Shown: piece by piece, positions 1-8,253 of the stretch | Layout of the letters: every line of letters starts with the position of its first letter | Position numbering within the stretch: position 1 is the first letter of the stretch | Origin: Acetobacteraceae bacterium | GTDB taxonomy: Bacteria > Pseudomonadota > Alphaproteobacteria > Acetobacterales > Acetobacteraceae | NCBI GenBank assembly: GCA_027488195.1 | Contig: JAIYCD010000182.1 | Span: 1-64,000 of the forward strand | Length of the DNA stretch: 64,000 nt | Direction: 5' to 3' | Translations under genes and position numbers: made by a program | The notes under the pieces: model-generated | What the model was told of the DNA's origin: nothing | Database searches by the model: none | What the model saw: the letters and a program-made list of their open reading frames with translations, nothing else

Positions 1-53
1 ACCTGGCGCAGCTTGGCCACGATCTCCTCAGGCTTGTGATGCTTCCTCGCCAT
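1..53 (-). CDS. IS3-family transposase OrfA, N-terminal fragment (runs off left edge)
   Basis: This fragment is too short for the ORF track. The minus strand from ATG at 53 reads MARKHHKPEEIVAKLRQV, the hallmark start of IS3-family OrfA, a helix-turn-helix DNA-binding protein. A GGAGGG ribosome-binding site lies about 7 bases upstream of the ATG. In this family OrfA is joined to OrfB (DDE integrase) by -1 frameshifting to make the active transposase; here only about 17 codons are visible, so nothing can be said about whether the element is intact. Confidence 0.8.
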   Translation of the reverse strand, partial: MARKHHKPEEIVAKLRQ

Positions 54-72
54 TCCAACACCCTCCACGGTT

Positions 73-96
73 CCGCCGATCTCACATTATCGGCGG
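73..96. repeat. 8-bp perfect hairpin in the IS leader
   Basis: CCGCCGAT and ATCGGCGG flank an 8-base loop between the IS end and the OrfA start. Hairpins at this position in IS elements can hide the transposase ribosome-binding site from transcripts that enter from outside. That role is inference; the palindrome itself is plain in the sequence. Confidence 0.6.
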
Positions 97-116
97 ACCG
101 TTTCTACGGGGGCAGG

Positions 117-398
117 TCACCACCATTCACCACGGGTCGCGGGCAGAACAGCATTTTTGCAGAGCGGGTCAGGATGGCGATGCCAGAAGCACCCGCGCAC
201 CTCGATGACGGCACGACGTGAGGGAAATACGAGGTCGGGCCGACCTGGCAAGCGAGGGTCGTGCAAGCGGTATCGATAGCCCAAGCCATGGAGCAGACGA
301 CGCACAACCATTTCGGGCTTCGTATCCTTGGCCCGAACTGCCTGCATATTGCGCCGTCGCGCATCGGAAACGCCTGAGACCCCTTCAAGCTTGGCCAT
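117..398 (-). pseudogene. vsr: Very short patch repair endonuclease Vsr, C-terminus removed by IS insertion
   Basis: Vsr nicks beside T:G mismatches left by deamination of 5-methylcytosine and normally accompanies a cytosine methyltransferase. The 93-residue product carries the family core: NMQAVRAKDTKPE near residue 16, LPGRPDLVF (the Asp is the expected catalytic residue) near 50, and GCFWHRH near 70. It stops right after the PATRGEWW segment, where intact proteins of roughly 140 to 150 residues continue (PATRTEFWLEKI in E. coli, from memory). The TGA stop is supplied by the end of the IS element at 119. Start ATG at 398 has GGAG 6 bases upstream. The active site is formally retained but the C-terminal part is lost, so the protein is probably non-functional. 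No partner methyltransferase gene is visible; it may lie beyond the IS. Confidence 0.85.
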
Positions 399-418
399 CT
401 CTACTCCACATTCTCCTC

Positions 419-718
419 ATGGACGCCCGCCACACTGATGGAACCGACCGCGAAAAGCGCTGGATGATTCTGGCCGCCACGGGTCAACATAGTTGGATGG
501 GCCGACACTCAGACCCATCCGAGGAAGAGTTGGCAAAGGCCTCGGCTCAGTTAGCCGCACTCGGTATGGACGCATGGCTCTGCATCGCAGAAGGAAACTA
601 TTGGGCAGCGGGGTACTACGCCGTTCTCGAAGTCCGTCCCCTCCACGGAAATGGCGATTTCGATAAGGCCCTCCAGACCTTCCTGACCAAGAGAAGCCAG
701 GCACTGGCCCAAGCCTAG
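419..718 (+). CDS. Small hypothetical protein, divergent from vsr
   Basis: The start is the internal ATG at 419 of the longer 218-718 frame, because the upstream part of that frame is antisense to vsr. The 99-residue product (MDARHTDGTDREKRW...) has no signal peptide or membrane segment. It contains a helix-like stretch (SEEELAKASAQLAALGMDAWLC) followed by aromatic-rich strands (EGNYWAAGYYAVLEVRP). I do not recognise a family. Only 20 bases separate its start from the vsr start, so the two may share a promoter region. No clear Shine-Dalgarno sequence is visible, which lowers confidence. Its island location suggests an accessory function. Confidence 0.5.
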   Translation: MDARHTDGTDREKRWMILAATGQHSWMGRHSDPSEEELAKASAQLAALGMDAWLCIAEGNYWAAGYYAVLEVRPLHGNGDFDKALQTFLTKRSQALAQA

Positions 719-866
719 ACCCTGCCTTCCTGGCCAAACAGGTCCTATTTTCAGAGGCTTAAGCGTATCCATGCCCGTCCGTGGAAGCTTAACCGCCTGA
801 CAATGGCTGTTTTTCGGTGTGGGATTGGCCGCTTGCCCTTGAATTGGTGCGTCGTGGCCTCGCAAA

Positions 867-2285
867 TCAATGAACGAGCGCTGCATGCTCAGGCTCCAGC
901 GACCACCCACAGGCCTGCCCGATGGCCTGAAGCAAATCATCCATAGCCACAGCCCGACCATCCTGCCGAGCCAGCCGACGCGCGTCTCGAACCCATTGCT
1001 CAGCCTCTGCACCTGAATGACCCGCGCCAATGCGGCCCGCGACCGACAGGTCTTCGCCCGCAAGGTCTGAGCCGAGATGCACACGCAGGATTTCGGCCAT
1101 CCCCGAGGCATCAGGCAGGGTCACGATGATGTGTCGGTCGAGGCGGCCCGCACGCTTCAGTGCAGGGTCGACGATGTCGGGGTTGTTGCACGCCCCGACA
1201 ACAACAACCCCTTCCCGTCCCACCGCTCCGTCCATTTCCGCCAGTAGGGCGTTTCCGACCTGACGAACGTAAGAATGATGGTCGTGGCCAATGGTGTCGC
1301 GGTTCGGAAACGAGTCGATTTCGTCAATGAACAGGATGCATGGGGCAGCGGCGCGGGCTTCGGCGAAGGTCGCTCGCATCGCCTTCAACAGGTCGCCTTG
1401 GTGGCCAGTCGCTTGCCAAGCCGAATGCGAAGCGATGATCAACGGAATCCCACACTCTTCGGCCAGTGCAGTGGCGAAGGTAGTTTTTCCACAACCAGGC
1501 GAACCCGAAATCAGCACGCCACGGTCCACATCAGCCCAGGAAATACGACCAGCCCGATAGTCTGCGATATCGCGGACGAGTTGCTGACCCCACGCTCGAA
1601 TTTTGCCCATGCCTGGCACACGGGCGAAGCCATGCGGGCCTTTGGATTCCTCCTTCTTCATCACGGCCTCAACGCGAGCAAGCCGCAGCGCGCGAGATAG
1701 AGTTGGACCAGCATTCTGACCGCGTCGGACAGCTAAACGCAGCAGCACAGGATTCATCGCGCGCAGGACAGGCAGGTCAGGCTCATCGGGCATCTCCCCG
1801 CCCGCACCAAGGGCAGCCACCGTGACCTTCTTGAGGTCCAGCCAATTTAGCGGCTCTACCTGAAACGATGCGTCTGACATCGCCGTGACAGCAGGAGTCA
1901 GCGCGGCGGGGAGATGAGCGATGATTAGCACCTGAATGCCATACGACAGGCCGAGTTCGACGTGTTCAAGGCTCACTTGGCCACGCGCTTCCTGGCTCAC
2001 GCACATCCAGTCTTTGGCGTCAGGATTTTCACTGATGCACGAGTGTCGAACGCGAACGCGGCCAGCTTTCGCATAGATGCGCCAAGCGTCCGTAACGGGC
2101 TGAACCCAATGGCTCGACGGGACAGAAAGCAAGATAATCTGCGGCCCGTCATCATAGTCCTTCAGCCGTTGGCCGAGGGCATTTTGCAGCGCAACGCGGG
2201 CAGCAAGAGTGCCGATATCTGCAGGTTTCTTCTTATCATCGCCAGACGGCGAGTCATCAATGATGGATTGCGAACGACGCATCAC
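867..2285 (-). CDS. AAA family ATPase (FtsH/Cdc48-type AAA module, no protease domain)
   Basis: A 472-residue protein. The first ~230 residues are of unknown type and lack membrane segments. The AAA module follows: Walker A GSPGCGKT at 261-268, Walker B CILFIDEID at 316-324, sensor-1 Asn in GACNNPD near 367, and second-region-of-homology arginines in KRAGRLDR near 377-384. The C-terminal lid ends at the stop; no HExxH zinc protease follows, so it is not FtsH. Such proteins usually form hexameric rings that remodel a partner. It lies 126 bases downstream of the integrase gene on the same strand, inside the tRNA-linked island. Base composition is lower in GC than in the genes after 4470, in keeping with transfer. 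A defence or element-maintenance role is possible but not shown. Confidence 0.85.
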   Translation of the reverse strand: MMRRSQSIIDDSPSGDDKKKPADIGTLAARVALQNALGQRLKDYDDGPQIILLSVPSSHWVQPVTDAWRIYAKAGRVRVRHSCISENPDAKDWMCVSQEARGQVSLEHVELGLSYGIQVLIIAHLPAALTPAVTAMSDASFQVEPLNWLDLKKVTVAALGAGGEMPDEPDLPVLRAMNPVLLRLAVRRGQNAGPTLSRALRLARVEAVMKKEESKGPHGFARVPGMGKIRAWGQQLVRDIADYRAGRISWADVDRGVLISGSPGCGKTTFATALAEECGIPLIIASHSAWQATGHQGDLLKAMRATFAEARAAAPCILFIDEIDSFPNRDTIGHDHHSYVRQVGNALLAEMDGAVGREGVVVVGACNNPDIVDPALKRAGRLDRHIIVTLPDASGMAEILRVHLGSDLAGEDLSVAGRIGAGHSGAEAEQWVRDARRLARQDGRAVAMDDLLQAIGQACGWSLEPEHAALVH

Positions 2286-2411
2286 GGCACTCCTCGAACT
2301 CAGCAGAAAATTGACGACGATGCCCCTGAGGGGAGCGTCAGCCAGATATTTTCTGTGAGTGGTCGAGAGCCTGCGTCATGCGCGCAACCATACAGGAATC
2401 AGCGGGACAAT

Positions 2412-4148
2412 TCACGCATTTTCATCGATGACAACACGCCCTCGTGGACCGCCCAGCTTCGCGATGGTCGAACGGAGGTGGCTGAGTTTCAGACCGTGCT
2501 TCTCCCAATCCAGCTTCGCAACCTCTTCCGCATTCGCAGCAATGGAGAAGTGTGTGTAGCTCGCAGTCGTTCTGACCTTGCCCGCTTCGGGGTCATGCAC
2601 GTGGCCGACGAGCTTGCCAACCAACTCACTGTCCACCCTCGCAAACGAACGCATGGCGGACACGAACGAGTGACGAAACGCGTGGAAGTCCATCAGGTTC
2701 TTGTAGAGATTCACAGCGCGGCGGTATTCCGTGAAATCTTCGCTGTACTGCCCTCCCCACTTCAGAGGGCGGCCAGCCTGCTTAAGCTCCGAGAAGACTC
2801 GGCCCTTCTTGCCCGGGATAAACAACTCGTGGAAACCCAGTTCAAGCAAGAAGGGGTGGACAGGCACCATGCGAATGCTGGTCAGGGTTTTTACGCGCCG
2901 CTCCTCCAAATCCGTGATGTCCAGATAGAGCAGCCCATCATCGTCAGGCTTGAGGTCGCTGTGCTGGAGCTGAGCCAATTCCTCCAACCTCGCTCCTGTG
3001 TGAAGGGCGACAACAGGAAGCCACCAATAGGCGTCGACGTAGATGAACTTCCCGCTCTGCCACCGCTTGCTGCGGTCATCCTCGGCGCTCTGCGTCCCCG
3101 TCCAAATCGGCGACTGGAACAGCGCGTTTAACTTCGCCAAAGGCCAGTTCACCCGCTTCTGAGCCTTCGGGACCGAATCACTCAGCGGAATATCTGAAAA
3201 CATGTCGTCAATCTCATCGGATGTAGCGAAGCGGTGGTGCCGAAGCGCCGTGGAAAAAACCTGCTTCACGTGTGCGACATGCTTGTTAATGGTGGTTTCG
3301 CTGAGGGTGGGCTTGCCTTTAGATTCCTTGATAATCGTCTCGATAGATTTCGCGTGGTCCCGCCCGCCCTTACCATAGCTGGTCCTGACCTTCTCCAAGG
3401 CACGCACCCACTTCACGATGTCCTCACGGATGACCTTGTTCATCGGCTTATCGCCCAGGACTTTGGCGAAAAGTCGAACGTACCCCTCCATATGACGACG
3501 GTTGTCTTCCGCCAGATTCTTGTCGGGGATGTAGGTCTCTTCAAGAAAAGTCAGAATTTTTGGTGCGGGACGGTCACGCATCACGACGCCAGCGGATTGC
3601 AGCAGTGTCTGAAGCGCTGCCAGAGGTGCGCCAGCCAGTTCACCCGCTGCGGCCTGCTGAGTCACTGTTCTACCGAGGTCCTCGACGCGGCTCACCAGCC
3701 CTTCAGCTCTGTCCTTCATTGCCTGGGCGTTTTCCAGGAATGTTTCTGAGAGCTTCAGGCGCTCGGTTACGTCCCGCAGCTTCTGGAGTTTCGTCTCCTG
3801 TTCTGCGTTTTCCCGCTCAATTGCGGCGGTCTCCCGTTCCATGTCGGCGATTTGCTCGGCAAGCGTCAGGGCCTGCTGGAGTTCGGCGATAATGCGGGAT
3901 TGGTTTTCATCGTCATGGGGCATGGCCCTGATTCGATACCATGCCTCGCAGACCCGCGCATGCATTTGAGATGCTCGCAGGCGAGCGGTTCTCGGACAAT
4001 TCGTTCCCAGAGCCCTGCCGACTTCGGCGCGGCCAACAATCTGCACCAAGTCAGCAGGCACACGGATTCTCAGGCGATATGCAGCGCCACGGCGACGCAG
4101 GAACGGATTAGACACAGACCCTCCAGGTGTTCCACAGGAGTGGTCCAC
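2412..4148 (-). CDS. Tyrosine recombinase / phage-type integrase with long N-terminal arm
   Basis: A 578-residue site-specific recombinase. The N-terminus (NPFLRRRGAAYRLRIRVP) resembles the DUF6538-type segment of long proteobacterial integrases. A charged coiled-coil-like region spans about 85-165, a SAM-like core-binding domain about 195-305, and the catalytic domain follows: Arg387 in HTGARLEEL, H489-x2-R492 in HAFRHSF, His516 in VGHVHD and the nucleophile Tyr531 in ASYTHFS. All key residues are present, so the enzyme looks intact. The gene begins 53 bases from the encoded CCA end of tRNA-Gln, the standard arrangement for an element integrated into a tRNA 3' end. Start at 4148 is the first ATG; a start nearer SVSNPFLRRR is also possible. 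Confidence 0.93.
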   Translation of the reverse strand: MDHSCGTPGGSVSNPFLRRRGAAYRLRIRVPADLVQIVGRAEVGRALGTNCPRTARLRASQMHARVCEAWYRIRAMPHDDENQSRIIAELQQALTLAEQIADMERETAAIERENAEQETKLQKLRDVTERLKLSETFLENAQAMKDRAEGLVSRVEDLGRTVTQQAAAGELAGAPLAALQTLLQSAGVVMRDRPAPKILTFLEETYIPDKNLAEDNRRHMEGYVRLFAKVLGDKPMNKVIREDIVKWVRALEKVRTSYGKGGRDHAKSIETIIKESKGKPTLSETTINKHVAHVKQVFSTALRHHRFATSDEIDDMFSDIPLSDSVPKAQKRVNWPLAKLNALFQSPIWTGTQSAEDDRSKRWQSGKFIYVDAYWWLPVVALHTGARLEELAQLQHSDLKPDDDGLLYLDITDLEERRVKTLTSIRMVPVHPFLLELGFHELFIPGKKGRVFSELKQAGRPLKWGGQYSEDFTEYRRAVNLYKNLMDFHAFRHSFVSAMRSFARVDSELVGKLVGHVHDPEAGKVRTTASYTHFSIAANAEEVAKLDWEKHGLKLSHLRSTIAKLGGPRGRVVIDENA

Positions 4149-4200
4149 GTGGAGCAGGTCGATTTGGTCTAACCCGTTGAATTTATTGAGTGAATCGGCT

Positions 4201-4275
4201 TGGTTGGGGTGCTAGGATTCGAACCTAGGAATGACGGTACCAAAAACCGCTGCCTTACCACTTGGCTACACCCCA
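4201..4275 (-). tRNA. tRNA-Gln (anticodon TTG)
   Basis: The minus strand reads from TGGGGTGTAGCCAAG through an anticodon loop containing TTTTTGG (anticodon TTG, glutamine), then a T arm GGTTCGAATCC, and ends in a CACCCCA acceptor strand plus A and an encoded CCA at 4203-4201. Acceptor (TGGGGTG/CACCCCA) and T-arm stems pair. Its 3' end faces the integrase, so it is the probable attachment site of the 1-4200 island. I did not find a second copy of its 3' end inside the window; the other att site is presumably beyond the left edge. Confidence 0.95.
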
Positions 4276-4334
4276 GCCGTGCAGCCCTTTAGCGAGGCAC
4301 AGCCGGGTCCGTAAAGCCCCCCAAACCAGCTGCC

Positions 4335-4469
4335 GCACGAAGGGCTGAGCCTTCGTGCCCACAGACGCCGGGCGCCGCGCGTCCGCGCGGCTTGGGTTCG
4401 CGGCACAGGCCGCGGCGCGCCTTCGCGCGCTCGGCCCTTCGGGCCGTGACTTTGGGCCTCGCGCCCAAG
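4335..4469. terminator. Tandem GC-rich hairpins after the TctC gene (terminator-like)
   Basis: Between the tRNA and the stop of the 4470 gene there are at least three perfect inverted repeats: GCACGAAGG/CCTTCGTGC (4335-4343 and 4350-4358), CGGCCC/GGGCCG (4432-4446) and TTGGGC/GCCCAA (4452-4468). The last sits directly after the stop codon on the minus strand. None is followed by a proper T-run, so intrinsic termination is uncertain, but this is the natural end of the 8230-4470 operon. Confidence 0.45.
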
Positions 4470-5444
4470 CTAGATCCGGATATTCGCCTCCCGCACCAGC
4501 TGCTGCCAGCGGGCCAGGTCGGTCCGGAGGATGTCCGCCAGCCGCTCCGGCCCGCCCGGCGGCGCGGCCTCGACGTTCTGCTGCGCCAGGCGGCGCACGA
4601 AGGCGGGGTCGGCCAGCAGCTCGTTGAAGATGCGGTTCCAGTAGAGCGTGACCGCGGCCGGCGTGCCCGCCGGGGCGAAGAGGCCCGCCCAGGCGAGGCT
4701 CTGGAAGTCCACCACCTCGGGCACGCCCGATTCGCGCATGCTCGGCACGTTCGGCAGGATGGGCGAGCGCGCCTGCGCCAGCACCGCCAGCGCCTTCACG
4801 CGGCCGCCCGTCACCTGCGGCATGGCGCTCGTCATCGCGTCGATCATGAAATGCACGCGGCCTACCGAGAGATCGAGCAGCGCCTGGGCCGAGCCGCGAT
4901 AGGGCACCTGCTCCATCGGCACCCGCGCGAGGCGCGAGAACATTTCCGTCGTCAGGTGCCCCGCCGTCCCCATGCCGGGATTGGCGGCGATGTAGCGGCC
5001 GGGATGGGCGCGCATCAGCGCCACCAGCTCGGCCAGGTTGTTGGCCGGCAGGTCGGGCGGCACGACGATCAGGAAGCCCGTCCAGCCGATGAGCGACATG
5101 GGAACGAGGTCGCGCAGCACATCGAAGGGCAAATTGGGCGTGACCGCCGGGTTCACCGCGACGGGCGAGTTGCTGGTCAGCAGCAGCGTGTGCCCATCCG
5201 GCGGCGCGCTGGTCACCGCCTGTACCCCGATGGCGCCCGTGGCCCCCGCGCGGTTGTCCACGACGATCTGGACGTTGTGGCGCGTGTGCATTTCCTCGAC
5301 CAGCACACGGGCGATCAGGTCGCTCATGTTGCCCGGCGGGAAGGGCACGATGATGCGCACCGGGCGCGTCGGGTAGCCCTGGGCGTAGGCAGGTACGGCC
5401 AGCGCCAGGGCGGGCGCGGCGAGCAGACTGCGGCGTTGGATCAT
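4470..5444 (-). CDS. Tripartite tricarboxylate transporter (TctC/Bug) substrate-binding protein
   Basis: Periplasmic receptor of 324 residues with signal peptide MIQRRSLLAAPALALAVPAYA. Family hallmarks are YPTRPVRIIVPFPPG after the signal, VVDNRAGATGAIG near 80 and PYRGSAQALLDL near 185. Bug proteins bind small carboxylates and either feed a TctAB permease or act as sensors; no TctAB genes are in the window. Its start overlaps the end of the monooxygenase gene by 4 bases, so the two are co-transcribed, and the ligand may be a substrate or product of that enzyme or of the PrpD protein. Confidence 0.92.
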   Translation of the reverse strand: MIQRRSLLAAPALALAVPAYAQGYPTRPVRIIVPFPPGNMSDLIARVLVEEMHTRHNVQIVVDNRAGATGAIGVQAVTSAPPDGHTLLLTSNSPVAVNPAVTPNLPFDVLRDLVPMSLIGWTGFLIVVPPDLPANNLAELVALMRAHPGRYIAANPGMGTAGHLTTEMFSRLARVPMEQVPYRGSAQALLDLSVGRVHFMIDAMTSAMPQVTGGRVKALAVLAQARSPILPNVPSMRESGVPEVVDFQSLAWAGLFAPAGTPAAVTLYWNRIFNELLADPAFVRRLAQQNVEAAPPGGPERLADILRTDLARWQQLVREANIRI

Positions 5445-6811
5445 GCGGCGGGCTTCCTTTGCCAGTCGAACGGCGCTGCCCGTGGCAGGCCAAGGTTGTC
5501 ACGCAGCGTGGTGCCGCTGAATTCACGGCGGAACACGCCGCGGCGTTGCAATTCCGGCACGACGAGGCGCACGAAATCCTCATAGGCGCCCGGCATGTGC
5601 GTAGCGGCGAGGACGAAGCCGTCGCAGGCCTCGCTCTCGAACCATTCCTGCATTTCGTCGGCCACGCTTTGCGCCGTGCCGGTGAAGCAGGGGAATTCGC
5701 GGATGGTGCCGCGGCCGCTGATCTCGACGAAGTCGCGCAGCGTCGGGTTCTGCTTGCCCGAGGTGCTCACCACGCGGTCGCGAATGGCCTGGAGCCCCTT
5801 GATCCCGGCCAGCTCGTCATCGGTGAAGGCCTCATCCATGCCCTTGCTGGCGAAGTCGTAGTTCAGCACCTCCGACAGCAGCGCGAGCCCATCCACCGGC
5901 TTGGCCAGGCTCTCGATCAAGGCGCGCTTCTCGGCCGCCTCGTCCTTGCTGTTGCCGATGATCGCATAGACGGCGGGGCAGACGCGCACCTTGGCCGGAT
6001 CGCGGCCGGATGCGGCGACCTGCGCCTTGAACTCGGCATAGACCTTCTGGCCGGCCTTGAGGTTCGGGTAGATCACGAAGATCAGGTCGCCCCAGGCGGC
6101 GGCGAAGGCCTTGCCGCGCCCGCTCTGCCCCGCCTGGATCAGCACGGGCCGGCCCTGCGGTGTGCGCGGCACGGTGAAGGTGCCCTGGCTCTGGTACCAG
6201 CGCCCCTGGTGGTTCAGGCGCTTCACCTTGGTCGGATCGGCGAAGATGCCCGTGGCGCGGTCATTGATGATCGCGTCATCGCCCCAGGCATCCCAGTGGC
6301 TGAGGACGACCTCCATGAATTCATCCGCGCGGTCATAGCGCAGGTCATGCGCGGGGTGCTCGGCGCGGCCCATATTGTGCGCCTCGCTGTCGTTCAACGA
6401 GGTGACGACGTTCCACGCGACGCGGCCGCCCAGCATGTGGTCCAGCGTCGCGAAGACGCGGGCCACGTGATAGGGCTCGTAATAGGTGGTGGAATAGGTG
6501 GCGCCGAGGCCGAGCTTTTCGGTGGCCAGCCCCATCGCGGTCAGGATGGAGATCAGGTCCAGCTTCACGACGCGGATGCCGTTGGTCACCGCTTGCGCGT
6601 GGTCATGGCCCAGGATGTCAGGCAGCGCGAGCCGGTCATCGAAGAAGGCCATGTGGAAGCGGCCATCCTCCAGGTTGCGGGCGATGCGCTGGTAATATTT
6701 CGGCGAAAGAAAATCCTGCATCGTTTCCGGGTGCCGCCAGGACCCCGGATAGTTCGAGCAGTTCTGTGCCTGGAGAAAGGCGACCATGGCCATTTCGCCG
6801 CGTCGTGACAT
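5441..6811 (-). CDS. LLM-class flavin-dependent monooxygenase (NtaA/SnaA/DszA type)
   Basis: A 456-residue TIM-barrel enzyme of the bacterial luciferase superfamily that would use FMNH2 delivered by a separate reductase and oxygen. Evidence: NYPGSWRHPE near 24, GRFHMAFFDDRLALPD near 52, LGLGATYSTTYYEPYHVARVFATLDHM near 100, GRVAWNVVTSLND, and QAGQSGRGKAFAA near 225, all typical of the NtaA/SnaA/DszA subgroup, which attacks sulfonates, dibenzothiophene sulfone or aminocarboxylates. I chose ATG at 6811 over GTG at 6814; GAGGA lies about 11 bases upstream. It begins 12 bases after the PrpD stop and overlaps the TctC gene by 4 bases. The substrate cannot be read from the sequence. Confidence 0.92.
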   Translation of the reverse strand: MSRRGEMAMVAFLQAQNCSNYPGSWRHPETMQDFLSPKYYQRIARNLEDGRFHMAFFDDRLALPDILGHDHAQAVTNGIRVVKLDLISILTAMGLATEKLGLGATYSTTYYEPYHVARVFATLDHMLGGRVAWNVVTSLNDSEAHNMGRAEHPAHDLRYDRADEFMEVVLSHWDAWGDDAIINDRATGIFADPTKVKRLNHQGRWYQSQGTFTVPRTPQGRPVLIQAGQSGRGKAFAAAWGDLIFVIYPNLKAGQKVYAEFKAQVAASGRDPAKVRVCPAVYAIIGNSKDEAAEKRALIESLAKPVDGLALLSEVLNYDFASKGMDEAFTDDELAGIKGLQAIRDRVVSTSGKQNPTLRDFVEISGRGTIREFPCFTGTAQSVADEMQEWFESEACDGFVLAATHMPGAYEDFVRLVVPELQRRGVFRREFSGTTLRDNLGLPRAAPFDWQRKPAA

Positions 6812-6823
6812 CACTTCGTTTCC

Positions 6824-8230
6824 TCAACCATTCAGCGCCTCGGTCAGCGCCATCACATCCGACGCCGCATCGAGGTTCATGACAAGATCAAGGATGCGCC
6901 CCGCCTGCGTGGCCGAGACCTGGCGGCCCGCATTCTCCATGAATTTCCGCTCGACATCGGCCATGGTGAGCGGATTGCCGTCGGAGCCGCGGTTCATCTC
7001 CTCGCGGTGGCGCAGCACGCGGCCATCCATGGTCTCGATCACCAGTTCGCCTCCGTAATAGCGCGGGAAGTTCAGCGTGGCGTCGGTCTCGTAGCTGGTG
7101 CGCGCGCAGAGTTCGAGCGCGCGCGGATCGCGGATCATCTCCTCCTCGAGGTCATCGAGCGAGAGATGGCCGCGCAGCAGGCAGGAAGCGACGGCATAAT
7201 GCGCGCTGAATTGCGCGTCATAGGAGTTGGCCGGCTGCTTCTTCGCCGCCTCGGGCTCGCACACCACCTTCACCTGGCCCGGATGGATGCGGATGGTGAT
7301 GTGCTTGATGTCTTCCGGCCGCAGCCCGTGGGCCGCGCGCAAGGCAAGCGCCGCATCGGCAAACACGTGATTGAAGTGGCAGCAGGGATAGGGTTTCAGC
7401 GCGTTGTTGCGCATCTCCCACAGCTCGCCCAGGCGCTCGGTGCAGCGCGAGAGATCGGCCGGCGACTTCTCCTGCAGGTGGCTGCGGAACAGGCCGAAGC
7501 GGCCCTCATACGCGGCGGGCGGCGCCTTGAACCCCTGGCGCGCGAGCGCCGTCGCGGTGATGGCGGCGAAGCCCGCCCAGCCCGGGTGGATGCGCTTGGT
7601 CCAGGAACCATCTTCCAGGAATTCCAGCGAGCCGGCCGCCATGGAAAGCAGGATGCCCTGCGCCGCGCCGATCTGCGCCGCGGTGGCGCCGGCGAGGCGA
7701 CCGGCCGTCAGCGCGCAGCCGAAGGCGCCGACCATGCCGGTCGGGTGGAAGCCCACCTGGTGGAAGCCGCCCTGCGCGGCGGCCCCGATGCGCGACGCGG
7801 CCTCGACGCCGATGACATAGGCCAGCAGCGCCTCGGCACCGCTCGCGCCATGCTCGCGCGCCATGTGCAGCGCCGTCGGCACCGTGCTGGCGGAGGCATG
7901 GACGATCGCGTCGGAGTGCGTGTCGTCATAATCCAGGCCGTGGATGAGCGAGCCGTTCATCATCACGGCATCGCGCAGCGGCAAGCGGTAGGGCATGCCG
8001 ATCACCGGATGGCTGCCCACGCCCGCCATGCCATGGATCGCGCCCATGGTGCGCCGCGCATAATCGAAGCCTGAGGCCGCGATCGCGATACCCAGGCTGT
8101 CCAGCATGTGGCGCTTGGCCTGCGCGATCACATCGGCGGGGATTTCCTCCGCGCGGAGGGCGGTGGCGAATTCGCCCAGAACCAAGGAAATGGGCGTGCG
8201 CGTGGCAAGCTCGGTCGGCAGGCTGTCCAT
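6824..8230 (-). CDS. MmgE/PrpD family protein
   Basis: A 468-residue member of the family containing 2-methylcitrate dehydratase PrpD, cis-aconitate decarboxylase and iminodisuccinate epimerase. The long ORF (650 aa) runs far upstream through the antisense of the CitE-like gene; the real start is ATG at 8230 (MDSLPTELATRTP). Family signals: AKRHMLDSLGIAIAASGFDYA near 38, MNGSLIHGLDYDDTHSDAIVHAS near 85 (the His/Asp-rich active-site stretch), and KPYPCCHFNH near 280. It is the first gene of the operon with the monooxygenase and TctC receptor. A role in turnover of a branched di- or tricarboxylate is inference. Confidence 0.92.
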   Translation of the reverse strand: MDSLPTELATRTPISLVLGEFATALRAEEIPADVIAQAKRHMLDSLGIAIAASGFDYARRTMGAIHGMAGVGSHPVIGMPYRLPLRDAVMMNGSLIHGLDYDDTHSDAIVHASASTVPTALHMAREHGASGAEALLAYVIGVEAASRIGAAAQGGFHQVGFHPTGMVGAFGCALTAGRLAGATAAQIGAAQGILLSMAAGSLEFLEDGSWTKRIHPGWAGFAAITATALARQGFKAPPAAYEGRFGLFRSHLQEKSPADLSRCTERLGELWEMRNNALKPYPCCHFNHVFADAALALRAAHGLRPEDIKHITIRIHPGQVKVVCEPEAAKKQPANSYDAQFSAHYAVASCLLRGHLSLDDLEEEMIRDPRALELCARTSYETDATLNFPRYYGGELVIETMDGRVLRHREEMNRGSDGNPLTMADVERKFMENAGRQVSATQAGRILDLVMNLDAASDVMALTEALNG

Positions 8231-8253
8231 GGCGTTTGTCTCCCTTTCCGGGA

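Larger units (their letters stand above)
1..119 (-). mobile_element. IS3-family insertion sequence, left end, truncated by window edge
   Basis: Reading the minus strand, the element appears to begin at 119 with TGACCTGCCCCCG, a terminal sequence of the type found in IS3-family (IS407-like) elements. This is followed by a short leader and a transposase OrfA start at 53. The boundary at 119 also marks the abrupt end of homology of the neighbouring vsr gene, which independently supports it. The rest of the element, including the second inverted repeat and OrfB, lies outside the window. A target duplication cannot be checked. The family call rests on the OrfA N-terminus and on remembered IS ends. 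Confidence 0.75.

Noticed and set aside
1962-3131. 389-residue plus-strand ORF in the island
   Set aside because: It overlaps the AAA ATPase and integrase genes on the opposite strand and shows no motif.
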